Shown here: positions 14,736 to 24,142 of the stretch, in pieces | Numbering within the stretch: position 1 is the first letter of the stretch | Layout: each line of letters starts with the position of its first letter | Source of the DNA: Deltaproteobacteria bacterium | Lineage (GTDB): Bacteria; Desulfobacterota; GWC2-55-46; DRQE01 | DNA length: 48,168 nucleotides | Assembly: GCA_015492245.1 (NCBI GenBank) | Contig: WGFM01000004.1 | Coordinates: forward strand, 1-48,168 | Reading direction: 5' to 3' | The notes under the pieces: generated by a model | The model's input: the letters and a program-made list of their open reading frames with translations, nothing else | Databases searched by the model: none | Told to the model about the DNA's origin: nothing | Made by a program: the position numbers and the translations under genes

Positions 14736-17534
14736 TCAGTGGAAGAGACTGTATCGCAGGTAGATGTTCATGAACTCGTCATCCCTTGCCTTGAAGCCCT
14801 CCACATATCTAAAGCCTACAGAGAGGTTATCCTGCCTGAAGAGCCCACCCCCTATGCCAGCTTCTACATCGAAGCCAAGGTCTGTCCTGTTGTTCCATGT
14901 AGCATTCAGGCTTGCAAAGGGTCTCCACACCCGTGTGTAGCCATCCCTGTGTTTGAGCCCGAAGACAATCCCCACACCTGCAAGGTTGTAGCTACGGTTG
15001 AGCACCCTTGTCGCCTCGTAGGGATAGAGTCTCTCTACAATGGCTCCCCTTTCTCTATCCTCCTTGAAGTCAAGGGACTCAACATAGAGCCTCAGCGTGT
15101 AGTCGGGATAGCCTGCCCTGACCTTGTAGAATACATTCTGTCTCAGGATGGTGGCACTGCCGAGTTCGAGGCCATCCTGCGAACTGTAGTTGTGGGTGCC
15201 AAGCTCAAGGCTCAAAAGAGTCCTGTAGCTGTGGTTGTAGGACAGGGTGGCCATGTAGCTCTCCCTCATGCCACCAAGGTAGAGATAGACATTGTCGTTC
15301 GTAAAGAGATTCTTTCCATAAAGAAGGCTTACTGCCAGCCTGTCTTCAAGATAGAATCCCTCGAGTTTGAGCCTGTAGAAGCCGTTCTCTTTGAGCCCCT
15401 TCATGCGCCCAAGGGCAAGGGTTATCCTGCCTCTGTCAAGGAGCCCTGTAACCTTTATGCCGAACCTTCTTCTGTCAGAGGGTGGGTTCACGAGGTTGGC
15501 CTTGTCCACCACCCTCTTCTGTGCCATAAGCCCTGAGAGCTCAAGCCCTATACCCTTCGACAGGTAGATACCGAGGGAGACCTCTTCCTTAGACTCCTCG
15601 TAGGGACCATACATTATGTAGCCAACCTCAACCCCTGAGTGCTCCGCATGCTCTGAGACGAGTTCTGTATACTGTGTGTAAAGGAGGGTTTCCTCCCTGT
15701 TATCGTCGAGCCCACGGTAGGCATAGCCGAGTGCATCCCATATCCTGCCTGTTCTGGTGAGGGCTTCCACCCTGTCCCTCACTGGCAGTGTGTCAATATG
15801 GGTTTTGAGAAGCTCGAGCATTTTCATCCGCTCGTCTTCCCACAGTGCAAGGTTAAGATACATCCATGGGCGCCCCATGTAAGCCCGTCTTTTAAGAAGA
15901 TAGCTTGCCCTGTCTCGCTCTTCCCTCCACAGAAGAGAGGACAGCCTTATATCTTCCACCATGCGGCGTGGCAACACCCCCTCTGCCATGTGAAAGTACC
16001 TATCTATCCTCTCTGGTGGCTCGTAGTATGTTGCAACCCTCAGGAAGCTCTCCATAAAGGCTCTGTTCCTGAGCAGATGGGGCTCCTTCTTTAGCCTTCT
16101 CTCGAGCCTTCGGTAGATGCCATACCTTAAGGCCTCTGCCTCATGCTCTCTACCATAAAGGCGGAGTATGTCGATGTAGAGAAGCTCACCGTCTACTGTG
16201 TCTCTTGGAAGGAGATAAGAAAGCTCAAGGGCTTTCTTACCCTTCTGTAGCCTTACATATGCCAGCAGGAAGGGGGTTAAAAGCTCCCGCTCCTCTTCCA
16301 TGTGGGAGTACCTCTTGACAACCCCCCTGAGTCCCAGGGTGTCGTCCACATGGAGGAGGAAGTATAGGTAGTCTGCGAGCAACTTCTTTGTAAACTCCCT
16401 TCCGAGGACTTCTTCGTATAGCCCTCTTCCTTTGCTCACCTGTCCAGTGTTTGCCAGTGCCTGAGCATAGATGGAGACAAATGCAGGGTTCTTCATGAAC
16501 CTGTGGAAGTCCTCTTTCTCAAGCCCTTCCACCTCTCTGACCACAAGTTCCCATCTTCCGAGAGATACTGCTGCATTAAGGAAGTAGTAGAACATGTAGT
16601 CTATCCCGAAGTGCTGCCAGCCTTCCAGTGCATACTCGAGGGCCCTCTCCTCCCTGCTCTCCATCCACCACAGGAAGAGTCTCTCATAGTCCACCTGCCT
16701 TGCCATGTCTGTCCCATGGAGCATCTGGCTTGCCTGTATTGCCGTGGGATAGTCCCTTATAGCCCATGCAATATCGCTCATGGTCTCCCAGTATTCACTG
16801 TCCTCAGGGGATACTGCCTTGCTGTATCTTTTCAGCACCGAAAGTGCCTGCCCGTATCTTTTAAGCCTGTAGAGTGTGCGTGCATAGAAGAGGGCTTCCT
16901 CGGGGCTAAGCCCGTATCTTCTCTCCATCTCGGCAAGTGTTCTGAGTGCATCGCCAGGTCTGCCATAGAAGGAGTAAAGGCGGGCAAGGGTACCCAAGAG
17001 TTCCTTATCTGCCCTCTCCTTGTAGGACTTCTCCAGGATACCTATCAGTTCATCAATACTGCCTGCCTGTTCGTATATGCTGACAAGCCCTTTGAGTTCC
17101 TCTGCCTCTGCCCCTGCCCCTTCTATCCTCTTCTCCACAAGCCTTTTTGCCACATCGAACCTGTTAAGTGAGATTGCAAGCTCCACAGCCTTCTTTCGCA
17201 TCTCCTCCCTGCCCGAGAGTCTGTAGGCTTCAAGGTAGGCATTGAGTGCCTCCTCTGGCCTGTCTGTCCACAGGTTTATCTCTGCCTGTTTTTCCCACCA
17301 GAACGAGTCCTGTGGGAAGAGGGCTGTGGCAATGGATGTTACCCTGAGGGCGTTCTCAAGGTCTCCTGATGCAAGGAATGTGGAAAGAAGCAGCCTCAAG
17401 ACCTCGCCTTTCTTGTTTGACGAGGTGAGCTTCTTCTCTACAGAGCCCCCCGCAGCCTCCTCTCCACAGGTGATTGCAGTTGTTGCGGTAAGCACAAACA
17501 CCGTGGATATGAGTATCACTATGGTTCTCGTCAC
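14736..17534 (-). CDS. pelB: PelB, C-terminal part: TPR and outer-membrane beta-barrel porin
   Basis: A 932-residue protein with its own signal peptide (MTRTIVILISTVFVLTATT, cleaved near CGEEAA), a long array of TPR helices (about residues 45-600, for example ENALRVTSIATALFPQDSFW and PEEALNAYLEAYRLSG) and a C-terminal beta-barrel of about 300 residues made of alternating Gly/aromatic strands ending in YLRYSLFH, with a terminal aromatic pattern usual for outer-membrane proteins. In Pseudomonas, PelB is one 1193-residue protein that anchors in the inner membrane, spans the periplasm through TPRs and forms the export pore. Here the inner-membrane part is a separate gene just upstream, overlapping by four bases (ATGA). 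The signal peptide means this half reaches the outer membrane alone and must contact its partner through TPRs. PelC should sit at the pore entrance. Confidence 0.85.
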   Translation of the reverse strand: MTRTIVILISTVFVLTATTAITCGEEAAGGSVEKKLTSSNKKGEVLRLLLSTFLASGDLENALRVTSIATALFPQDSFWWEKQAEINLWTDRPEEALNAYLEAYRLSGREEMRKKAVELAISLNRFDVAKRLVEKRIEGAGAEAEELKGLVSIYEQAGSIDELIGILEKSYKERADKELLGTLARLYSFYGRPGDALRTLAEMERRYGLSPEEALFYARTLYRLKRYGQALSVLKRYSKAVSPEDSEYWETMSDIAWAIRDYPTAIQASQMLHGTDMARQVDYERLFLWWMESREERALEYALEGWQHFGIDYMFYYFLNAAVSLGRWELVVREVEGLEKEDFHRFMKNPAFVSIYAQALANTGQVSKGRGLYEEVLGREFTKKLLADYLYFLLHVDDTLGLRGVVKRYSHMEEERELLTPFLLAYVRLQKGKKALELSYLLPRDTVDGELLYIDILRLYGREHEAEALRYGIYRRLERRLKKEPHLLRNRAFMESFLRVATYYEPPERIDRYFHMAEGVLPRRMVEDIRLSSLLWREERDRASYLLKRRAYMGRPWMYLNLALWEDERMKMLELLKTHIDTLPVRDRVEALTRTGRIWDALGYAYRGLDDNREETLLYTQYTELVSEHAEHSGVEVGYIMYGPYEESKEEVSLGIYLSKGIGLELSGLMAQKRVVDKANLVNPPSDRRRFGIKVTGLLDRGRITLALGRMKGLKENGFYRLKLEGFYLEDRLAVSLLYGKNLFTNDNVYLYLGGMRESYMATLSYNHSYRTLLSLELGTHNYSSQDGLELGSATILRQNVFYKVRAGYPDYTLRLYVESLDFKEDRERGAIVERLYPYEATRVLNRSYNLAGVGIVFGLKHRDGYTRVWRPFASLNATWNNRTDLGFDVEAGIGGGLFRQDNLSVGFRYVEGFKARDDEFMNIYLRYSLFH

Positions 17535-18640
17535 CGCAGAGCCTTCTCCTCGAGGTGTCTCAACACATTGAGAGCTATCTCTCTTGCAAACACCGTGTCT
17601 CCTGTGGCAAGGGCAGAGTTCAGTATGAACTCTGCCATCTCGTCCTCGTCTGTGAACTGCCTTCCATAGACATCAATAAGCCTCCTTACCGCCCTATAGT
17701 CCTCGTTCCAGAGGGCAACCTCTATGGCACGCCTGAAGTGGCTGAACCTTCTCTTTTTCTTCTTCTCGAGCCTCATTGCATCTACATAGGCATCCACGGC
17801 TCTTCTGTAGTCATCCTTCTGCAGATAGAGTTCTGCGGCCATGGCATACCATCTGGCATCCTTCCTTGTATCACCGAGCCTTGCAAGATAGCTCTCTGCA
17901 GCCTTGAAGTCTTTGAGTGCCATGGCAAGCCTCATGGCCTCGCCCAGCCAGTATGCCCTGCGCCTTCTATCCACCTCTGCGAGCCTGCCTGCAAGTTCCA
18001 TGGCCTTTCTCACCTTCGATGTCGCCACAGCTTGCCTGTAAGCCTCGCCCAGCCAGTATGCCCTGTTCCTGTCTATCTCTGAGAGTTTTTCTGCCGCAAT
18101 GAGGGCAAGCTGTGGCATGTTCATCAGCAGTCCCTCCCTGTAGAGCCTCCTCAGTGTCTTTATGTCTCCTGTTCTCTCTATGGCTCCTCTCAGCTCCTCC
18201 TCTATTTCTGCCATGAGTTCCCTGTTGCCCTCAAAATACTCGCGCTTCAGTGTTTCGTATCTCAGAGAGAAGGCTTCATGCCTCACATAGGCCAGTGGAG
18301 ACAGCTGTAGATCTTCAAGCAGTCTTCCAGCCTCCTTGTAGTCCCTGGTCTTCATGTATTTCTTCGCAAGGGAGAGCTTCATCCTGTCATCAGGCTTTAC
18401 CGAAAGCAGGTTCTCTATGTAGATGATACTCAGGTCCAGATTGGTCTCTTCTTCTCGCATTATGAGCAGTTCGAGCCTCTCCCTGGGAAAGAGCAGAAAG
18501 ATCACCAGCAGTATGCCCAGAGAGAACACCACCAGCTCAGAGTAGTCAACGAACCTGACCCTTACATCTTGCTCTAATAGTCGCCTCGGTGGAATCTGGG
18601 ACTCTGTAAAGAACTTCTTTCTCCTTCGTTCTTGTCTCAA
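17531..18640 (-). CDS. pelB: PelB, N-terminal part: inner-membrane anchor with TPRs
   Basis: A 369-residue protein with a basic cytoplasmic start (MRQERRRKKFF), one membrane helix (about residues 35-52, VVFSLGILLVIFLLFP) and then TPR-like helices to the end, including a tandem pair around 'AYWLGEAYRQAVA' and 'AYWLGEAMRLAMA' that repeats almost exactly about 33 residues apart. This matches the N-terminal third of Pseudomonas PelB. Start is a TTG at 18640 with a strong GGAGG five bases upstream, placed 95 bases inside the end of pelA; no later start codon precedes the membrane helix. The four-base overlap with the following porin gene couples the two halves. The TPR region probably binds and stimulates PelA's deacetylase, as known for PelB. 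Confidence 0.8.
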   Translation of the reverse strand: MRQERRRKKFFTESQIPPRRLLEQDVRVRFVDYSELVVFSLGILLVIFLLFPRERLELLIMREEETNLDLSIIYIENLLSVKPDDRMKLSLAKKYMKTRDYKEAGRLLEDLQLSPLAYVRHEAFSLRYETLKREYFEGNRELMAEIEEELRGAIERTGDIKTLRRLYREGLLMNMPQLALIAAEKLSEIDRNRAYWLGEAYRQAVATSKVRKAMELAGRLAEVDRRRRAYWLGEAMRLAMALKDFKAAESYLARLGDTRKDARWYAMAAELYLQKDDYRRAVDAYVDAMRLEKKKKRRFSHFRRAIEVALWNEDYRAVRRLIDVYGRQFTDEDEMAEFILNSALATGDTVFAREIALNVLRHLEEKALR

Positions 18641-21323
18641 CCCTTCCTCCTTCTACGGAGATACTGCAGCCACCCTTCTCTATGGAGAACTCGAGTGGCA
18701 TGTGGCTGCGAAGCCCTATGGAAATGGAGTCATCTTTTCTCTCCTGGAAGACAACCTGTCCGTTGGCCTCTATGAGCCTGAAGCCCTCCTTAGGGTCTTT
18801 CCTTGATACAATCATGTAGTCTCCAGACCCATCCAGATGTATATAGACCACATCCCTCCACTCCCTGTAGCCAACAACCCCTCTTGATAGCTCAAGGTCT
18901 GGCACACCTGCCTTCCTGTCAACCCTGAGTGTCCTGAGTGTGTGGTCTCCTCTTACAATGACTCTGCCATCGAGCAGTCTGGCAAACCCCATCGTCCTGA
19001 ACTCGAAGACCCTCTGGGCATACTCGCTAAGATACATGGGGTTTAGCTCCTGACTCATAGCCCACCTGTATACCTCCTTAAGAGCCTTCAGGGATGCCAC
19101 CTTCTGGGCTGAGTAGAAGTGATAGTATATGCTCACGGGCTTGAGCCTTCTGGGACTCTCTGTTAGCTCGAAGGTCTGTATCACATTGGAGTAACCGTAG
19201 TGGGGACCCGTCCACTCGTTGGTATAGAGGTTCTCGTTCTGAACAGGTGCATAGACCTGAAAGTACCCTTCCCTGTCCACGCCCATTGGGGATATGTAGA
19301 CAAGAAAGGGGTTGGCCTCTGTTATGTAGGTATCTCCACCATTCACATTGTACACACCGAGCCTGTAGGTGTGCCCTATTGCCTCTGGGTTGGGCAGGCA
19401 GTCGCCTGTCCACAGGAATGCCCTTACGGGTTTATCCTCGGGGGTGAGTCTCTGGTTTATATACTCTATGGAGCCATCTATATCTCTCTCGAGGCTGAAC
19501 CTGTAGTCGGGGACTGGCAGATTATAGCCCTCGGGTGGGCTGCCATCCTCACCGCTATCTCCATAGATTAGTGCCTTCCAGTAGTAGGGGTGGCTCATGC
19601 TGTGGCTTGCTGATTCCACATTGGGCAGGCTGAATATGGAGCGTGCCACGGCCTCAAGCCTTTCTGCCATCTGCCCATGAAGCCCCCAGGGGGCGACCTC
19701 TGCTTCCACCACCGAGACGGTGTGTGGCAGCCTGAACTCCTTCAACACCTCATCCCTTATGACCTCACCAAGGTTCCTCCTGATATCGAAGTCTGCATGG
19801 CCGAAAAAGCTATCGCCATCTATGTGGGCTGTAAGGATGCGTCTGCCCACCTCTGTTGTAACATCTGGCACTGCCATGAACCCCTGGGGAAAGACCTCCT
19901 TGAAGACCTCGAAGGGGTCGTATACCCATGCCTCAAACTCCTTTACTATCAACGCCCCGTCCAGTGCGTATCCACCCCATGGGGTCATTGCAAAGGGAAC
20001 ACTTTCTGTGCCATCCTCATCTGCCATGACCAGAATCCTTCTTGCCTTAGAAGGCATAAGGGCAGGCACCGTGGAGGCAACTGATGGCTCCGCCTCAAAG
20101 AAGGAGAGCAGTGTCTTCCTTACCCGTAGAGTCTTGATGCCTGTGGTGCCAGCCCTTACAAGCCCTATACCCAGAGGCTCAAGCAAGCTACTGTCGGCTG
20201 GGAAACCGAAGTCATCCATGAAGAAGACCCTGAGCCCCTCTTCTATCTTCTCCACGACCCAGCTGTGGAAGGCACTGTAATCTACGAGCCTGCCTGTCCA
20301 GACGACCACCCCTGCGTATCTGTCCGCAAGGTAGGCCTCTGGGAGTCCGTTCTTTATGTCATAAAGTACGGGCACAAAACCGAGGTACTCAAGGGGCATC
20401 TGAACGAATCTGTGCACCTCTGTAAAGCTGCGCTCGGGCTGGGCTTCAGAGTTATAGAGAAGCAGCACCCTTCTTGGAATAAGCTCGCAACCTCCCACCC
20501 CAATGGTTGAAAGCTCGTAATCACTCACATAGGGAATAAACCCAAGCCCTGCTATCTTCCTCGCCGTCTGTCTTGCAAGCTCCCTCATTGAGGGTGAAAG
20601 ATAGTCCAGCACCACCACAGGCAGGCCATAGGCCTTCACCTTCTGCAGCCTTTCAAGAAGCCAGTCCCTCTCTTCTTCGCCTACCTCCCTGTAGCCTTTA
20701 TTCTCGAGCTCTATCCCCCTGAACAGCCCTTCGACCAGAAAACCGTCCACCATGGTGTGCACATGGTCTAAAATCTCAAAGCCCCTGTTCATGACTATGA
20801 GTCCTTCTGGAAAGAGCCTCCTTATCTCTTCTACAAGCTCAACCTCTGCCCTTTCGTATTCAGCCCATTCCTCCTCCTTGAGGACAAGCTGGTAGGAGTC
20901 CATGGTATCAAGAAAGACACCGTCGAACCCCTGCTCCATGGCAGGCACTATTACCTTCTGAAGAAGAAACTTCCTGTAGGCCTGCCTTCTCAGGTCGGCT
21001 ATCATCGAGTTCCATGCCCTGTTCTCACCCAGAAACCACTCTCTGCTGGCATCTCTGAAATACTGCCTGTGTTGTTCCAGCTCGCCCACGCTCACATAGG
21101 CGATAAGCCTTGCCCTTCTGTTCTCTATGTAGAACCGTTCCTTCAGTCTCTCCATGGAAAGACCATCTGGGTCCACGATGAGCCAGTCATAGATATAGAG
21201 CGCCTCCTCTGGCAGGTCGTGCCCGTAGTAGACCGCCACACACCGTGGCTCTGCCCATGACATACCCGTGAATATGAAAAACGCCAGACTAACGGAGCAT
21301 AAAAGTCTGATAATGTATCTCAT
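18546..21323 (-). CDS. pelA: PelA: periplasmic glycoside hydrolase and polysaccharide deacetylase
   Basis: A 925-residue exported protein (signal MRYIIRLLCSVSLAFFIF, cleaved near SWAEP). Residues about 27-275 are the GH114-like hydrolase domain (AVYYGHDLP, LIAYVSVGE, GFDGVFLDTMDSYQ, with candidate acidic residues in FLDTMD). A Rossmann-like reductase/amidotransferase-type region follows (about 285-440). The deacetylase domain starts near residue 490, with the metal motif HIDGDSF (about 498-504) and SHSMSHPYYW (about 573-582), which supply Asp and two His ligands. PelA removes acetyl groups from the GalNAc-rich Pel polymer and can cleave it. GAGGAGG lies about 7 bases before the ATG; the start overlaps the end of pelG by 35 bases. 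Length is close to the 948 residues of the Pseudomonas protein, so all domains should be present. Confidence 0.93.
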   Translation of the reverse strand: MRYIIRLLCSVSLAFFIFTGMSWAEPRCVAVYYGHDLPEEALYIYDWLIVDPDGLSMERLKERFYIENRRARLIAYVSVGELEQHRQYFRDASREWFLGENRAWNSMIADLRRQAYRKFLLQKVIVPAMEQGFDGVFLDTMDSYQLVLKEEEWAEYERAEVELVEEIRRLFPEGLIVMNRGFEILDHVHTMVDGFLVEGLFRGIELENKGYREVGEEERDWLLERLQKVKAYGLPVVVLDYLSPSMRELARQTARKIAGLGFIPYVSDYELSTIGVGGCELIPRRVLLLYNSEAQPERSFTEVHRFVQMPLEYLGFVPVLYDIKNGLPEAYLADRYAGVVVWTGRLVDYSAFHSWVVEKIEEGLRVFFMDDFGFPADSSLLEPLGIGLVRAGTTGIKTLRVRKTLLSFFEAEPSVASTVPALMPSKARRILVMADEDGTESVPFAMTPWGGYALDGALIVKEFEAWVYDPFEVFKEVFPQGFMAVPDVTTEVGRRILTAHIDGDSFFGHADFDIRRNLGEVIRDEVLKEFRLPHTVSVVEAEVAPWGLHGQMAERLEAVARSIFSLPNVESASHSMSHPYYWKALIYGDSGEDGSPPEGYNLPVPDYRFSLERDIDGSIEYINQRLTPEDKPVRAFLWTGDCLPNPEAIGHTYRLGVYNVNGGDTYITEANPFLVYISPMGVDREGYFQVYAPVQNENLYTNEWTGPHYGYSNVIQTFELTESPRRLKPVSIYYHFYSAQKVASLKALKEVYRWAMSQELNPMYLSEYAQRVFEFRTMGFARLLDGRVIVRGDHTLRTLRVDRKAGVPDLELSRGVVGYREWRDVVYIHLDGSGDYMIVSRKDPKEGFRLIEANGQVVFQERKDDSISIGLRSHMPLEFSIEKGGCSISVEGGRVETRTKEKEVLYRVPDSTEATIRARCKGQVR

Positions 21324-22659
21324 AGAGGAACCTCCTCAAAAGTACGATACCCATTATGTTTGATACAAAAAGGGATACAACAAAGCCATATCCGTAATAG
21401 TAGGGACCCAGCAGTATGGACAACTGGCTCAACGAGAGATTGAGAAGGACAAAGGCGAGGCTCATGAGGAATGCCTCTCTTCTTCTATCAAAGTAGAATG
21501 CCAGCGAGAGTATGGCGATAAACAGTAGCTGCAGGAAGGTGCCTATGCTCAGCACATTGAACAGGGGTATGTAGACCAGGGAGAGACCGAAGAACCTGAA
21601 TATGACCACCTCGAAAAGGAACACAAATATAAGCCCTATTGCCTGTATCCTCATCACATCGAGTACGAGGGTTCTTGCCGAGTCCACAACCTCATCACCA
21701 AGGTCATAGAGCTTGTCCAGCGTGGCTCCTTCCCTTACTGCCTTGTAGTATCTGTCGTATATCTCTGCAAACTCTCCCTCGAGCTTGAGAAACAGTGATG
21801 CCATTCCGGGTGCCATGGTAAGGTAGGCAAGGAAGACTGGTATGTCGTAAAGGACAGAAGCCCTGAGGGGGCCTACCACACTCTGGCTCGTGGACCCGTT
21901 TAGCCAGAAGACAAACTTGTCTGCCCACACACCCATGTTGTAGAAGAAGCCTGTGAGCACAAGCGATGGATATATCTTCTTGAGGTTGGTAAAATCGAAT
22001 TCCAGGAGCATCTCGGACCTGAAAGAATGCATCGTGTAGCCTGCGAGCAGCGCGAACAACACAGCCTGACCCGCAAGAAAAGAGAACATCAGGCCATTCA
22101 GCCCGTAGTTGACCAGAAAGTAGGACAGAAGGACGAACACTCCGTATCCAGCCGAGAAGGAGAGCAGAATATACTTGTAGTTCTTAAGGCTTGTAAGCAG
22201 TATGGTGGTCATCCACACGCCACACAGTGTGGTGAAGCTGAAAAGAAAGAGTATGGCATAGAGGTATCCCTGGTCCCTGAAGGCATATACAACAAATCCC
22301 AAGCAGACAAGAAAGCCTGTAATCATGTTGAGCACCACCACACCAGCAAAGTTCGGCATGATTCTGCGGAACTCCTTTACAAATATCACATCCGATATGT
22401 ATCTTGTGAACACAAGCTGACTCGCCCCTGTGTAGATGAGGCTGAAGGCTATGAGGTATGTTACGCTCACCTGAAACTGCCTTACCAGAACCTTGTCTTC
22501 AACAAATGTGTAGGCGAGCCATCCTGCAAATATTATGCTCAGGATAGAGACAAAATAGGGCCCCGAGCTCAACATGGCAGAATAGCCGAAAGCTGTTAGT
22601 ACGGATGTGAGCTTCCTCTCTCTCAATATGGACCTGAGTTCAAACCCTATGCCTGCCAT
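21289..22659 (-). CDS. pelG: PelG: inner-membrane polysaccharide transporter
   Basis: A 456-residue polytopic membrane protein with about 12 helices, matching PelG (MOP/Wzx-like flippase superfamily). It opens with MAGIGFELRSIL, the conserved PelG start, which is why I place the start at 22659 rather than at the ATG at 22692; AGGGAG lies about 9 bases upstream. Marker stretches are FSAGYGVFVLLSYFLVNYG, FYNMGVWADKFVFWL and the C-terminal LGPYYYGYGFVVSLF. PelG forms the synthesis and transport complex with PelD, PelE and PelF that polymerises and moves Pel across the inner membrane. The start overlaps pelF by 20 bases and the end overlaps pelA by 35 bases. Confidence 0.94.
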   Translation of the reverse strand: MAGIGFELRSILRERKLTSVLTAFGYSAMLSSGPYFVSILSIIFAGWLAYTFVEDKVLVRQFQVSVTYLIAFSLIYTGASQLVFTRYISDVIFVKEFRRIMPNFAGVVVLNMITGFLVCLGFVVYAFRDQGYLYAILFLFSFTTLCGVWMTTILLTSLKNYKYILLSFSAGYGVFVLLSYFLVNYGLNGLMFSFLAGQAVLFALLAGYTMHSFRSEMLLEFDFTNLKKIYPSLVLTGFFYNMGVWADKFVFWLNGSTSQSVVGPLRASVLYDIPVFLAYLTMAPGMASLFLKLEGEFAEIYDRYYKAVREGATLDKLYDLGDEVVDSARTLVLDVMRIQAIGLIFVFLFEVVIFRFFGLSLVYIPLFNVLSIGTFLQLLFIAILSLAFYFDRRREAFLMSLAFVLLNLSLSQLSILLGPYYYGYGFVVSLFVSNIMGIVLLRRFLYEIHYQTFMLR

Positions 22660-24142
22660 ACATCTGCTCCCTGTATATCTTCCTGTACGCATCTATCATG
22701 GTATCGAGCCTGTAGTATCGCTCCACCCTTCTCATGGCAGCTTCCTGGCAGCTGTTCCAGTCCCCTCTGTTTGAAAGCAACCTTTTGTATGCACGGGCAA
22801 GCTCATGAGGATTAGCTATTGGAGTAAGCTCCCCTGCCATGCCTATCTTGATGTCCTCGTCGTCGAGTCCACCCTGTATAAGCTGCCTGCAGGAGCCCAC
22901 ATCGGTTGCCACAACAGGCACCCCCGCGCCAAATGCCTCAAGCACAACAAGGGGCATGCCCTCGCTTATAGATGTAACTGTAACAAGCCCTACCCTGGGA
23001 AGTATATCCTCTATGTCCTGAAGCCCCATGAATACGACCCTGTCCTCAAGGTTGAGTATTTCTACAAGTTTTGTGCACTCCTCGTAGTAGCCTGGGTCCT
23101 CGTCGGTGGGTCCAACTATCCAGCCCCGTGCATCTGGTAGTTCATCGGTTAGAATCTTCACGGCATTTATAAATGTCTTTGTATCCTTTATGGGAACCAC
23201 CCTTCCTATAAGCGCCACAACCCTGGGGACATCACTGTCAGGGGACCTTCTAAGCCGTGAGAACCTCTCAAGCTCTATGCCGTTCGGTATTATACATGTC
23301 CTGTCAGGGCTGGCACCATACTTTATCTGAACCTCCCTTGCACCATCGAAGAGAGATATTATTGGCTCGGCACTGTTGTAGATGAACCTGCCTATACTCT
23401 CAAAGAAGCCTATCCACACCTGCCTCAAGTGCTCCACATCGCCGTGTTCTTTCTGAAAGAACAGCCTTCTGTCCACAAGCCAGTCGGCATTCATTATGTC
23501 TATCTTTCGCTCCCTCGTGTATATGCCATGTTCTGTGAGAACGAAGGGTATGTCTCTATCGTATCTCAAAAGGGAGGCAAGGAAGCCTGCGTATCCAGTG
23601 GAGGGGCTGTGGATCAACCTGAAAGATGGGAGATTTTTTGCTATATCGGCAAGTTTCCATATGGGCAGATGCATGTTTCTTATGGTCCAGAAGTAGTCAA
23701 CAAAGGGAGACTCCATATCGTAGTTTATGTACTGCTCCTTTATAAACTTCCACACATCCTTACTGTAGAGGAAGGCTTCTTCTTTGACCTCCTCTATGTA
23801 GAACCTGAGTGTTTTGAGCTTCTCTGGCACATCCTCTGTGTGTCTTCCCTTGAACCACAGGTGCAGGTGTCTCACATACTCAAGGCTACTCTCCTCTATA
23901 CGCTGTGCCTGTGGGGTAGGCCCTGTAACAGGCTCGAACATATAGTGCTCTTCGAGGTGTACGAGGTTGTCGGAAAGTATATACTTCTTCTCCCCATAAT
24001 CCCGAGCCCTTCCACCTATGAAGACCACTCCGAAGGTGAACTCCTTCATGCTCGTTATGAGACGATGTATCCATGTGGACACACCCCCGCTCACATATGG
24101 ATAGGTTCCCTCAGCCAGTATCATTATGTCTATTCTCTTCAT
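22640..24142 (-). CDS. pelF: PelF: cytoplasmic glycosyltransferase (GT4)
   Basis: A 500-residue GT-B fold glycosyltransferase. MILAEGTYPYVSGGVSTW (residues 7-24) is the PelF signature; LTEHGIYTRERKIDI (about 210-224) and VALIGRVVPIKDTKTFI (about 317-333) are the acceptor- and donor-domain segments. EGMPLVVLEAFGAGVPVVA near residue 393 is the family-4 EX7E motif, with Glu at the start and within LEAFG. PelF is the polymerase that uses UDP-GalNAc (or UDP-GlcNAc) and works in complex with PelD, PelE and PelG at the membrane. Its start overlaps the pelE stop by four bases. No membrane helix or signal peptide is seen. Confidence 0.95.
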   Translation of the reverse strand: MKRIDIMILAEGTYPYVSGGVSTWIHRLITSMKEFTFGVVFIGGRARDYGEKKYILSDNLVHLEEHYMFEPVTGPTPQAQRIEESSLEYVRHLHLWFKGRHTEDVPEKLKTLRFYIEEVKEEAFLYSKDVWKFIKEQYINYDMESPFVDYFWTIRNMHLPIWKLADIAKNLPSFRLIHSPSTGYAGFLASLLRYDRDIPFVLTEHGIYTRERKIDIMNADWLVDRRLFFQKEHGDVEHLRQVWIGFFESIGRFIYNSAEPIISLFDGAREVQIKYGASPDRTCIIPNGIELERFSRLRRSPDSDVPRVVALIGRVVPIKDTKTFINAVKILTDELPDARGWIVGPTDEDPGYYEECTKLVEILNLEDRVVFMGLQDIEDILPRVGLVTVTSISEGMPLVVLEAFGAGVPVVATDVGSCRQLIQGGLDDEDIKIGMAGELTPIANPHELARAYKRLLSNRGDWNSCQEAAMRRVERYYRLDTMIDAYRKIYREQMYGRHRV

